DNA of 64,000 nt, taken from positions 124,993,988-125,057,987 of the forward strand of contig CM067082.1 in NCBI GenBank assembly GCA_034008185.1, given 5' to 3'. Source of the DNA: Gorsachius magnificus. Its lineage: Eukaryota; Chordata; Aves; Pelecaniformes; Ardeidae. A program made the position numbers and the translations under genes. The notes below the pieces were generated by a model, which had not been told where the DNA came from, did not search any database, and saw only the letters and a list, made by a program, of their open reading frames with translations. Positions 1-11,099 of the stretch are shown piece after piece (the stretch's first letter is position 1; each line of letters starts with the position of its first letter).

Positions 1-1
1 T

Positions 2-571
2 GCACCTTTGCTGTTAATACCAACAGTTAAGTATCCAAAGTTTCAAGATAAAGCTCTGAGTGTTAATACTTATGGAGTGGCTTTGAAAACTGTGTTACGT
101 CAAAATAAGATTGACTATTTGTTAGAATATTTTAAAGGGGACACAATCGCACTTCTTGGTGAAGATAAAGTAAAAGCCATCGGACAAACTAAAGTAAAAG
201 AGTGGTACGTAGGAGTTCTCAGAAGAAAGATTGGTCTTGTACATTGCAAAAACATAAAAGTGATTTCCAAAGAACAAGCTATGGACACTGCTGATAGTGA
301 GCTAACAACCAGGAATCTTGTCGAACAAATTGCATTGCCATTCAAAAAACTGACGTACATCTACTCAGTAGTTCTGTCTACAGTATCAGAGAGTGTTTAT
401 GACTGGCGAGCTTTGGCTGAGGTGCTTGGATATTCACACATGTCTTTGGATGACTTTAATGAGGCACATGCTGATAAAGAATCAGAGAGAGTTGCACATG
501 TTGTGAAGAAGATGAAGGAAGACTGCCATGCTAACAAAAAAAAAAGACTATTTCTTTATGAGCTCATTGTT
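2..571 (+). CDS. MACC1: MACC1 internal coding exon: SH3 domain and start of first death-like domain (5' part outside window)
   Basis: This exon encodes 190 codons in one open frame and continues leftwards beyond the window. Residues about 27-89 of this piece read as an SH3 domain, with the pattern KGDTIALLGE, then KEWYVGV and KIGLVHCKNIKVI. The region from about residue 133, with YDWRALAEVLG, begins a death-like domain. MACC1 is known as a ZU5-SH3-death-domain protein linked to MET transcription and endocytic or signalling adaptor roles; that function is family knowledge. The exon ends at a good donor, GTAAGT at 572, in phase 0; reading on would give only four more codons before a stop. The paralogue SH3BP4 is the main alternative, but the order SH3 then tandem death domains at the C-terminus and the sequence as I recall it favour MACC1. 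If the human length of about 852 residues applies, the window opens near residue 528. Confidence 0.88.
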
Positions 572-2980
572 GTAAGTATTGCATGAACAAACGTGATTAT
601 TGGGAATGCATTGCCAAGACATTACTCAATAGTAACATGTAAACAAGAAAACATGGTCCTGCACTCTTGTGGGATTCTTTACAAACCTGAACATATTACT
701 AAAAGTTGTAGACACCTATAGGTGGAAAATACATCCAGACTCTCATGAAGAATAATACTTTGATGAATTAATTCTAAACAGTGTTCTGTAAATGTTCCAG
801 GAGCCTTGCTCATTTAGTAGGTTGACTGAGGTGACTTTTTTTTTGTTTTTGAATGGCCGTGATGGAAATAGTTTGTCTTTTGTCATGGAAGCCATCATGG
901 TAAATTGCTTCCCTGAGTAATTCATGTTCCCATTGTGAAGTATTCAGTAACCTTGTAGTGTGGAAACTCCATTATTTATGTATCTTGTGCACCCTAAGGT
1001 ACATGTCTAAGTTTGCTTCATATTTTTAAAGCAAGGAAATCCTGACCCACATGTTGAAGACAAGATTTTCTGTCCACACATGACAACTTCATAGTCGATG
1101 TTGTAGTGACCTAAGGACAATGTTGCAAGTTTTTCAGTAATATTGTCATGGGCCTCATTTGTAAGCCACGGGACAATTTCCACGTCTTTCAATACTGTTA
1201 CATGTGGATCAAAAGTGGGTTTATTCCAAATGCTTCCAGGTACTAAGTTCTATTGTTAATCAACTTCATTTACTTATGGATCTGTGCACAAACTAATTCG
1301 GAATTAACGGTTACTCAATACTGTCCTTGGCTTTGATTGAAAAGTCTACCAGCCTACTTAGGGACAGAAGACAATTAAATTTCTGATACGAAAATAAAGT
1401 ATGATAAAAAGGGTATTTCAAAATTCACATTGTAGCCTTTCATTTAAGTCCTTTTGCCTATCCTGAATTGCAAACCTTAACAGGGTTTACTTCGCATAAC
1501 TGATCTATCCCCTTGGAAGTGCTGACAGCAATTTCAGCAGGATTCAGAAAATTTTGGTAGCAGTGGCCACTTACAGCTCTTAAGACTGCATTAAACTGTG
1601 GGGAATAAAACTGAGCAAATATGAAGTACAATTTAGTCTGCCATATCTCTGTACTAAAAGGGGAGGGGGGAGTTAAAAGTGAAAATGATCCAAACTTCTA
1701 ATTGAATACAGTAAATCAAAAGAGTTCATGACAGAACAGGCAAAAGGTGGTGCATAACTAGATTAACAAGAGGTCCCATTTTGTTGAGATGTGCATGATT
1801 TTGAGCTATGAAGTGCCAATGCAGGCCCCTGTCTTCTGTCTTTGTAAAGCTAGACTTAAAGCTAGATATCATCCATGTCACTTTTTGGGTAGAATTTACT
1901 GGTTATTTCCTTTAATTAATCTCCTATTTTTATATTTAATAGGGCAAAGGCAAACTGAACAACTTTGTCTCCACTTTGCTAAAGTACAGGGGGATTTGGT
2001 ACTGTACACTATAGTCTGCATCTCACTACTGTGACTTCAGTATTTCCTTCTAGAGAGGCACTAGTATGAGAGAGTTCATGCTGAGTATTTTCTGGTTAGT
2101 TACATTAGACAAACATCTTGCCTACCGGAAGTTCTACTGTTTGCAATGAGGACTTTAATGGAAAAACAATTTACAATTAAATCACACAAGTGTCTCTTTT
2201 CTGCAGAAATGCTTGATATTTTATTAAAAATAAGTATCTACAAACCAAGGAAAACTTCTGGATTTTATTCTTGATCTTTCACTGAAAAAGTTGACATTTT
2301 CAGTGGAACATTTTGCTATGAATTTGAGAAGAAAAAACAACACCTATTTTTCTCATTAACTCTTATCCAAATAAATAAAGGAAGGAGAATGCAACATATC
2401 TGCATTTCAGGGTTTCATTCCTGGAACCCTTTTAATTTGCGTGTTATTAAATGCTGATTTGGCATGAGGGAGGGAAGAGTTTCATGCTTGCATTTCTGCT
2501 TAATGGTCAGCAAATTATCAGCTCTGTGGGAGGACTAAATCAAAAGACATTGGCTAATGTAATCAATGATTTTCCAGAAAAGCAGCAGATGAAGGACCAC
2601 ACCTTAGCATAATAGTGTTCTAGCTTCATTTTTAAGTTTCATGTCATACTTTTAAGAAGCTAAATTTGATGTCCCAAATATTTTTGTTGGAGAAGCATAT
2701 TTTTCCTTCAGGATACATAAGTTTGGCAGGATCCATGTGACACTGGAATGCTGAAGCAGCTGAATGCCAGCTTAATTTTTTCTTAAGCTTGTGGGCAGTT
2801 TTCCTACATAACTGTTGCCAACACCTTTTTGTAGGAAAGAATGTTACATATTTGTAAGATACAAAATAGACAAAAAGCTTTCCTGTTGCTTAGAAATGTA
2901 GAATAGTGCTATAAAAGCAAATGATAAAGTTATGTTTGTAATTACTAGTGAAAGAACACTAATGAAAATGATTGTTGCAG
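572..2980 (+). other. MACC1 intron (2.4 kb)
   Basis: The intron runs from GTAAGT at 572 to GCAG ending at 2980, and both neighbouring exons meet it in phase 0. The sequence is AT-rich and contains no open frame I can relate to a protein and no recognised repeat. A CACTAAT sequence at about 2958, some 20 bases before the acceptor, is a plausible branch site and would partly make up for the weak pyrimidine tract. Confidence 0.8.
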
Positions 2981-3169
2981 GCACTTTTGAAAATAGATTG
3001 CCAGGGATTAGTGGCACGTCTTACCCAGGACACCATCATTTTGACTTCAGCTGTCAAGCTTGGCAAATACTGGCGGGAGCTTGCGGAGAAGCTAGCCCGA
3101 CTTACAAAGCAGCAAATAGAGGCTTACGAAGGACCCCACCAAGGGAAAAATGGTGCAGTCGCTCTGGAG
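2981..3169 (+). CDS. MACC1: MACC1 penultimate coding exon: end of first and start of second death-like domain
   Basis: This 63-codon exon joins the previous one in phase 0. It starts ALLKIDCQGL after the acceptor GTTGCAG and ends AVALE before the donor GTAAGG at 3170. The first half completes the first death-like helical domain. The second half starts the next one with KYWRELAEKLARLTKQQIE, whose WRELAEKL echoes WRALAEVLG of the previous exon, as expected for tandem death folds. Both borders are phase 0, so skipping it would keep the frame but destroy both domains. The acceptor has a poor polypyrimidine tract (ATGAAAATGATTGTTGCAG). The longer open frames that run across this exon (starting at 2932 and 2972) include intron sequence and are not proteins. 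Confidence 0.87.
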
Positions 3170-6158
3170 GTAAGGCTCTGGTCTAACGGCGTGCGCACAC
3201 GTGCTCCTCTGCACAGACACAGCCAGGAACCTTTCTTCTTCCTTGCTTTGTGCGCTTTTTTCCTTTTGCAGTTCAGCCTCCTTATTTAATTTGTAAGCAA
3301 GCCCTGCGATGCGAGGAATTCTCACCTACTTTTGCTTGCAATAATCTAGATAGTTCTTTGAGGCTGGTTGCTCAGTGTTACTGTGCCAAATTCATTTGCT
3401 GTGGAGGTCCTGGTTCTCTGTCTTGAGCTTCAGCTCTTTACTCCCACCCCAAGGGCCACTTTCAGTCCCTTATTGTCCTGTCCACTTGTTCATCTTACTC
3501 ACTCCTCTGCTGCCATTTCAGACACAGTGAGGAAGACCATCCTGTCCTTGCAGGAGCCACCTCAAATCACCCTCAGTACAGCTTTTGCTCTTTCCACTGA
3601 AGAGAAGCTTACCTCCACCATTAACACTTTTCTCTTCTGCACCCATATAATATTTGTCATCATTTAGCTTAAGTAACATGACGAGAGGTTGGAAGTTCTG
3701 ACACCAATTCCAATTCTGTCCTATTATATGAACACGGCAAATCCATGTTTTAATTTCATAGTAGATCAGGTAGATCATGTTATTTAGTGTCCTTTGTAAA
3801 GAACTCTACTTATACAGAAGTATGAGTTCTAAAAAAAAGTCAGGTTGTCCTTCTCAGATGTATTTTAGTGCGTACACATCTAAGGAACAATTTAGGTGTC
3901 TAATAATATCTCTAGTGCCATTTGAGGTGCCCAGAGGTACCCATGGCATCCACGCAATGTCAGGTATGTCACAAAACTGAGGGTAGGCTCTCATCCATGC
4001 CTCTGAGCCGAGGGCCAGCTGTGCTCCTGGCACACCTTTGCCTGGGCAGCCAAGTTGCTTCCTGCATTTCTCTACTCTTATTTTAACACCAAAGCATGCC
4101 ATGGATCCACTGGTTCCCACAGAGTTATGTGCCAATGACTTCTACATCCCAGACTGGGTTTTACCCTGAACATCCCCTTTTATAAGGGCTGCTGAGTGAT
4201 GCTCAAGCTGACCTTTCTGCCTTGAGCACTTACAATCAGGCTCGACTCTCCCTCTGCCTGTGCTATCATCCCCTGATTATTGTAGGTAATGCACATGATC
4301 CAGCCTGAATTCCTTCTCTCTCACCTCTCGGTACCAGAGGAATTGCTATTTCCCATTCACAGGTTCACAACCACTCAGGGTATTTTTTTCTTCCTTTTTC
4401 TTTCCCTGTAGCTGATTCTTCCTGCTCTGTGCCAAACAGTGAGGCTTTCATCTCAGTTTTATCTGCCTGGTGATAGCTACCAGGAGATTTCTGCTCTAAT
4501 TGTGAACCCTCCCTCCCTCCCAAATCAGTATTTGAGCAAAATTCCACACATTAACTTACAAGGTTCTGCACTTTTCTGCAAAATTATCTCTATCATTGCT
4601 CTTTGAAAACATTGCCTTCTCCTCTGATCTTGTTTTTCTCTTTGATCTATTTTGTGGGGTTTTTTTTAGTTGTTCTGGGTACATTACTTGTGCCTGGATG
4701 CACCTTCCTCTTTAATTTTTTTTTCTTATAAAACTCTCAGCTCTACCAATCCCTAGTCTACTGCTGCCTTTTAGTGAAAAAAATCATCCTGTTATTGTTT
4801 CTGTTTTTGCACTAGCTTATTCTAAAATACTAAAATAAACCAGAATGTGAATACTTGTCATTTCCATTATGGTTTTTTTTTGGTTTTTTTATGGTATGCA
4901 GTGCCTTCTCTAACTTCACAGATTTTGATTTACTTACTAAGCTTTCTGCGTTTGTCTGACAAAAACCCAGCAGAAGAATTGTAGACCCTACAGAGGAATT
5001 GTAGACCTGAACAATGCGTGACTTTACTGGTCTCCATGGTATTTGGAAATGTTTTCTCCTTTGCTAACAGACAGCAGAACTAAAATAATCTTAAAATTCT
5101 ACTTCCAGCACCATACCTATTTATTTTTATATATAAAAATGTGTATATAAAAATACATATATTTACTTTGTTTTAAATGGATGTCTATTTCCATGAAGCT
5201 CACCTTCTGCCTCATATACCCCATTCTTTTATTTTCAAGAGTTTTTTACGTTATTTTTATGATAAACCACCTGCAAGATTCTCTGCCTTTCAGTGACAGT
5301 GTCTGCTGTCAGAAGATGGTACAGTCAAATTCATCATAAAAAAGCCAATAATAGAGTATGTTCTATTTTTTAAGAGAACATTCAACAGGCAATCAAAGAT
5401 CAGAATTTTGCTTTATTTTTATGTCATTTCTCAAAACTTAGGATGGCCCCTTGGGAAATTTACTGGTTTTGTGTGAGCTTTCCACAAATAGTGCTTGTCC
5501 ACACAGGTGTGAGTTCAAAGCATACCGGGTTGCTAACACGCATGCATCCTCGCTGTCCTGTGTATCTAACCTTAAATTTCAGTACTTTCTACTGAACTTC
5601 AGTGCTTTTTTCTGGCTTCTAAAATTCTCAGTGCTCTGATGAATTGAACCTCTACATACAGAAAGCAACATTCTGTTTATGAAGTCTTGTGCATGTTGTT
5701 CAGCAGGGATGCAAAATGAATGTAGCTAATGTAGAGTAAATTCATACCTGTGTGGAGATTCTCCCAGTATCGTTACAAGGTCAGCGTTAGTCTGACTAAT
5801 TTCCAAATGATTGCTGATCTTCACATTTACTTATCAGGTACCAAAGGACCCCAATTAAAACCATCTTATCCCAGCCTGGAGTTTTCTAATGGAAACACTT
5901 TCTCATTGATTGTAGTTGTTGACATGAAAACAGGAAATCAAGCAAAGATGGAGGAGTAATAAATTTTGACTAATTATTGAGGATTATCTAAAAACATTAA
6001 CCAGTTTGGTACCCATCAAGGACTGTTCTACCATCAAGAGGACTGATTGGTTCAAAAATGTTTCTGCTTTTAAACTTAATATTTTTCTTAGTGAGAGAAA
6101 TCTTCTCCCAGATGATCACAAAGGCAACTTGAGGTACATACAATTGGTGCCTAGATTT

Positions 6159-6300
6159 TGAAGTGCTTTTCATCAGTAAATTCCAAATCACTTTACAGAG
6201 GATGTAGGTATCATTATTACCTACTCAGCAGAGGCAGCGGGAGCAGAGGGAAAACTCATGCATGCAGCTGAGGTGAGACTTGCCCAGCATGCTAGAGTGA
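6159..6300 (-). repeat. MIR-like ancient SINE fragment
   Basis: Read on the plus strand, the order of elements matches the reverse complement of MIR: a GAAGTGCTTTTCAT start, CTTTACAGAGG, GTAGGTATCATTATTACC, then GAGGGAAAACT, and finally GAGACTTGCCCAGC, which is MIR's ACTTGCCCAAGG block. The copy is strongly diverged, as expected for an amniote-wide SINE. L2 or L3 tails share part of this pattern and remain possible. Confidence 0.5.
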
Positions 6301-6515
6301 TTTAATATTTTGCCTGAAAATCTGCCTTGATATAATTCAGGACTGTCAAATGCAATTCAGTTCAGCCATTGCATTAGACCATGTGGATGTGGAGAAGGAC
6401 CCGCCTTGGAAGCCTGGTTTGCAGTGTTCAGTGTGGTGAGCATGTAGACTACTGCAAAATTAATCATGCATCACTGATGATCAGTTTATAAAGCTTTTGA
6501 CCACTGCCCGCCCCG

Positions 6516-6537
6516 CCCCCCCCCCCCCCTTTTTTTT
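6516..6537. repeat. Homopolymer run C(14)T(8)
   Basis: Fourteen C residues at 6516-6529 are followed directly by eight T residues. This is a low-complexity tract inside the last MACC1 intron; its length is prone to sequencing and assembly error. Confidence 0.85.
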
Positions 6538-8739
6538 AATCTTTCCTTTGTCCCAGGAAAAAAAAAAGTAACCAGTTGTGACAGAGTAGAGGAAAGCAAG
6601 GTTTGTATTTTAGGCAGATTTCAGCCAATTCTCTGATTGCACAGTGTCAGACTGACCTTCAGCATAAGTCAAAGCAGAGCATCTTTTCATACTCACTGTC
6701 TTTTCACCTACTAGTGAAGACAGAAGGCTGTACCCCAGCCCTTCAAATAACCTGGTCCAGCAGGGATATAAGGAAAGGAAGCAGGAGACAGAGAAGAGGC
6801 ATAGCCAGCAGTAGAATAACAGGAAATCCCAGCTTCTCCTGTTGGCTACCTCGGTTATCAAGCTAGAAATAGGAATACAGAAACTTTCTGTTCTCAGCAT
6901 AAATACAACAGTGGTGAACTGCTTTATTTCATTAAAATATGTTGTAATATCTAGTATTTACAGTACTACATTGCAAACTTCTTTTTCAATATAGCCTGTC
7001 TAATAAAAGGAAAGAATTCATCACTCTCCTTCCCACCTATCATTAAATTACTTTTCTTTCCTTCTTTCTTAACCTTACGGTTATGACTCGAGATAGACTT
7101 GCTTAAAGCAGGAAGTAGGCACAATTCATTTTGGGTAAATGATGACACCCTTCCCTCCTGTAGACCTAAAGTAAAAAACTTCAGTGAAAGCATAGGCACT
7201 TTTTTGTATCTTAAACTAATGGCAGAAACCAGACTAATCAGACTGTGAGACACACTACTGGGGATATGAGTTTGATGGGGTTTTCCATTTGGGGATGGGA
7301 GAGAAGGGCAGCAAAAGCTGAGGAAGATGTTCACAGAATCTACGGTAGAGTCAGTCTTGGGGTAAGTTGGGAGCTCTTAGCCCAAATGTGGAGAAAAGCT
7401 CAGAACAATGAGCAAAGATTCTCCTGCTACTCAGTTCCTCAAGGGATGAAGTAAATAAAGCTTAAATCAAGGAAGCAGAGCTTTATGTTGTGTATCATTT
7501 GTAAATTCATAGGATTATACTGAGGAAGTAACCAATTTCCTCCTGAATTTTCCTTCAGAATCATGAAAACTGCTTTTCCATTAAAAGGGAAAAAGATGTC
7601 AAAAAAATCTTTTAGAATTAAGAGACTCCCCAGTCACTTCTGCGCACACATCAGTCCATATGCTCTTATTACTACACATAAGTGTGTTTCTGTTAAAACA
7701 GCAAATGCTAGTACCTTTTCAGAACGTGATGGGTTTCTTTGTGGCTTTGTGCGTCATCCCTGCAATTGCAAACTCAGTTGCTGTTTGCAAAACCTTTACT
7801 GATAATGAGGAGGGGAAACTAGAAAGTGGATAGCCCAAGTTAAATGTGGAAAAGCAGCAGCTGGGAAAAAAATCTTTTTATTTGTAAACTGAGCAAACTT
7901 ACTCTGGACGTGAGCACTTTGAAAGATGTAAGTCCAGCTTGGCATCTGAATCATGCCCTCATGGCTTAATTACTATCACTAGACCAATGACAAATTACAC
8001 CTGCTAAGGATCTGCTTCATATTTCTTTGGCATAAAATAAGCATATTGTAGTTTAAAATAAGGTGCACTGGTGACCTGTCTTTTCATCATCTTTGTTTCT
8101 TGCAGGACATTTTTTAAATTGCATGTCCTGATTTTAAAAATTTAATTATAAAAGCTTTTGACTCTCCTGCTTTTGGAGTGTTTGGGCTTTTTCTTTTTTT
8201 TTCAAACAGAGATTTCATAGATAGATCATCCTCCTGCTGCTGTTACCAGAAAACATTTTGTAAAGATAAGAAGCATGTTTAAAAGTTCTAGGCTAAATAG
8301 GGGGGCAGAGGGATGTTGATTAATGAGACAAAGGGAGGCATTAACCATCAAAAGCACAGTCAAACTCCAGATAGGGACACTGCTGCGGGGTGTATGGATT
8401 GCAAAAACGAACAAGGGAAAAAATGTTTTCCTTCCACCCCCGTGCATTGAGTTATACTTTCAGACAGGGATATATTTCGACTTGGAGATAGTCATCTTAA
8501 TGAAGAACTTGTCTTTCCATTATTTACCCCTCTAAGAATTTGAGAGTTTCATAAGCTTACTGGAGTTCTTATATCAACATGCCTTTTACGATAAAGCATT
8601 TCAGCATGGCTAGGGATCAAAAGCTTATTTCCTTTTTTCTTTTCTGTGACTTTTCTACTATTGGAAAGATTTAGATTTTTTGCTCAATAATTCAATTTCT
8701 GCAACTAAACTTTTTTTTTTCTTCCTCCTTTATTTGCAG

Positions 8740-8955
8740 ATGATGTGGAAACCTGCATATGATTTTCTCTACACATGGGGTGCCCATTACGGAGACAGTT
8801 ACAGGGATGTCTTACAAGACCTGCAATCAGCCTTGGATAAAATGAAAAACCCAGTAACAAAACATTGGCGAGAGTTAACTGGAGTGTTGATACTTGTGAA
8901 CTGCATGGAGGTGTTACGGGCAAGTGCCTTCTCCAAAATGGAGGAAGAAGAATAG
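8740..8955 (+). CDS. MACC1: MACC1 terminal coding exon: C-terminal death-like domain and stop
   Basis: The last coding exon has 71 codons plus TAG at 8953-8955. It follows a very strong acceptor, a long T/C tract running into TTTGCAG at 8733-8739, and begins in phase 0 with [13 protein letters not shown]. It completes the second death-like domain; the segment [14 protein letters not shown] is a well-conserved MACC1 feature as I recall it. The protein ends in a short acidic tail, MEEEE. Together the three exons give 324 C-terminal residues without frameshift or internal stop, so the gene appears functional. The two methionine codons at the exon start are internal residues, not an initiation site. 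Confidence 0.88.
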   Translation: MMWKPAYDFLYTWGAHYGDSYRDVLQDLQSALDKMKNPVTKHWRELTGVLILVNCMEVLRASAFSKMEEEE

Positions 8956-10135
8956 ACTACTAAGATATGTTTTTTGGGAAAATCCCTTGGGAAACTGTAA
9001 TGCTGATATTTGTGTTTCAGTGATGCTTGCAGAGCAGGACAGAAAGAAGTTTGTTTTTCCTGAGTCGATGTTGGGTCTAGGCCCACAGTGCTCAGCTACA
9101 GATTGCCAGAGCTTGCTAATGGCTACTGAGTAAATAAGAAACGAGTGGGAGATTAAACTAGTGAGGTCAACAAAAATGACTTGGATTCTATAATGTAGTT
9201 TCCAAAATGAGCTGGTTCTGATTGCACTGACTTTTAGGCAGCGATCAGTTTTAAAAACAGAACTATGCATGGATGACTTCAGTCTGTGGGGCCTAGGTTT
9301 ACATTGTTTTCAGTGAGGTATTAAAATCTAAACATTGAATACGTTATTTTAATTCATGCCAAACCTCTCGACTCCAATCAATGGGTGCAGGGTAGCCTAG
9401 AAAAAACCTTTAGGATTGTTTTGTCCTCAACTGGAACAAAATTAATTTCCCCTTCTCACAAAACAGGAATTCAACAGTTATTTGCACCTGAAAAATAGGT
9501 GTGTGCTTCTCAGTCCTTCCAAAACAGCTTCTGGTGTCTTTTTTGGAGATGGGAAGAGAGACACACAATTTAGTGGTCAAGGGCAATTGGTTTTGATTGG
9601 GTCACTGAAGAGCTGATGTAACCCAACAGGGTTTATCTTTTTGGGTTTTTTTTTTTGGGGGGGGGGAGGTAAATTCCAGCAAATTTGTCTAGATTCTGCT
9701 AGGCAGAAATTCAGAAAAATTCAGGCAGCCTTCCTGGTGTACATTGTCCCTCCCTATGATAATTTGCTTATTCCTACTCTGTTATTATTAAATGGGTAAA
9801 TAGGGAAGAGTGGATTTGTAGGTACAAGAGCTGTAGGCAGTTCATACCCACTTCTGTTGATCATTTTCTTCTATGAAGAATATGGGTGATGGCAATTTTT
9901 TTCTCAAAAAAAAAATTAACAGTGTGGTGCTTTTAAGATTCATTTAATCATGGAGCAATTATTTATTATTAGTCTTATGTTCTAAAGGGAACTCTGTTTA
10001 GATACTATCAATAAAAATAATTAAATTACTGAGTAGCTTACAGAAAATACAGACTGAATAATAGCTACAGGCTAACCAATTTTATTTTATTTAATTTTTT
10101 AATATAAGATTTTAAATAAATTTTTAATTAAGTGG
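8956..10135 (+). other. Probable MACC1 3' untranslated region
   Basis: The sequence after the MACC1 stop codon is AT-rich and non-coding. It has canonical AATAAA signals at 10010-10015 and 10115-10120, so a UTR of about 1.1-1.2 kb would be reasonable. A T(11)G(10) run lies at 9646-9666. The true end is not visible from sequence alone; later AATAAA hexamers, for example near 12976 and 13362, would allow longer forms. Confidence 0.5.
10010..10015 (+). terminator. Candidate polyadenylation signal AATAAA for MACC1
   Basis: This is the first canonical AATAAA after the MACC1 stop codon, 1.05 kb downstream. A second AATAAA lies at 10115-10120. Which is used cannot be decided here. Confidence 0.4.
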
Positions 10136-10974
10136 TAGATCTAAAAGGTTAAAGCCATTTTGAGCACTTTTGAGCAATGTTCATTCAGAAACATCAGCAA
10201 ATACTCATGACAACCAGTTGAAAAAAAAAATTGGCGTTCTGCCATCACTTGCAGTTGACAAGCAAAGCCAAATTCTTTCAGGAGAACCACAAAGTAGTAA
10301 CATTTCAGTCTACATCCTGTGCTTCTGCTGTTGATCTCTACTAAGGAGAGATGTCTTGTGATTTAACATTTAGCCATTTTTCTCCTCCTCCCCTTTGCTC
10401 CAACCTGCTTTCTCTTCTACTTTTATTAAGCTTTCCCAAAGCATGCATAGCTCAGGAAGGAGGCTGAGGAAAGAGCATTTGCTCCAGTATTAGGAAAGCT
10501 CACTCACCAAAAGACCCTTTAGCATCAGGGCATGACTGAATTTGCATGTCTGCAAGTTATCTGGCTTTGGTGGACTTGCTCCTGATTTTCTTCGGAATGA
10601 GGAATTCAGCCCACAGAACAGTAACTGTCTTTGCTGATCAAGGAAAAATGGAGAAAAAGGAGTCAGATTATCAGAGTTCCCTGTTGTTTCAGGTGCTAGC
10701 ACCTATTTTATATCTGCCCCATGAAGTCTTTAAAAGAGCTGCAGAGAAAATATAAAATTACATTCTCTTGTTATCTGTGCTTCAGTGCAGAGACCAGCTG
10801 TTCCTCTAGGTCACACATCATCTCCATGCTTAAAACTACAGGGGAATACTCTCTAAGAGCTGAAATACCAGAGCTGATTATGGAACAAATCTTTCAGCTT
10901 CATTGTGTTGTCCCACCAGCCGATCTTCATGCATTCTGGCAGGACATGCTCCCTTACTTAAGGTCCTGTTAAGC
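10136..10974. other. Non-coding flank after MACC1
   Basis: I see no coding exon and no recognisable repeat here. Open frames of 69-83 codons between 10490 and 10972 are on both strands and look like chance. The region could still be transcribed if MACC1 uses a distal polyadenylation site. Confidence 0.5.
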
Positions 10975-11099
10975 CTCTTCTCTTCTCTTCTCTTCTCTTC
11001 TCTTCTCTTCTCTTCTCTTCTCTTCTCTTCTCTTCTCTTCTCTTCTCTTCTCTTCTCTTCTCTTCTCTTCTCTTCTCTTCTCTTCTCTTCTCTTCTCTT
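10975..11099. repeat. Perfect (TCTTC)n pentanucleotide microsatellite, 25 units
   Basis: The 125 bases repeat with period 5 without a single interruption and are entirely pyrimidine on the plus strand. The array is bounded by AAGCC on the left and a T-rich stretch on the right. The open frame crossing it (10903-11283) is repetitive Leu/Phe/Ser and an artefact of the repeat. Lack of interruptions suggests a young and length-variable locus. Confidence 0.97.

Larger units (their letters stand above)
3170..8739 (+). other. MACC1 last intron (5.6 kb)
   Basis: The intron runs from GTAAGG at 3170 to TTTGCAG ending at 8739. It contains a MIR-like SINE trace (6159-6300) and a C-then-T homopolymer run at 6516-6537. 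The stretch 3850-4140 is somewhat richer in G and C, but I cannot assign it. The short open frames in it do not resemble known proteins. Confidence 0.8.

Noticed and set aside
2..8955. Assignment of the 5' gene to SH3BP4
   Set aside because: The paralogue shares the domain types, but its SH3 is N-terminal; here SH3 directly precedes two C-terminal death-like domains, as in MACC1.
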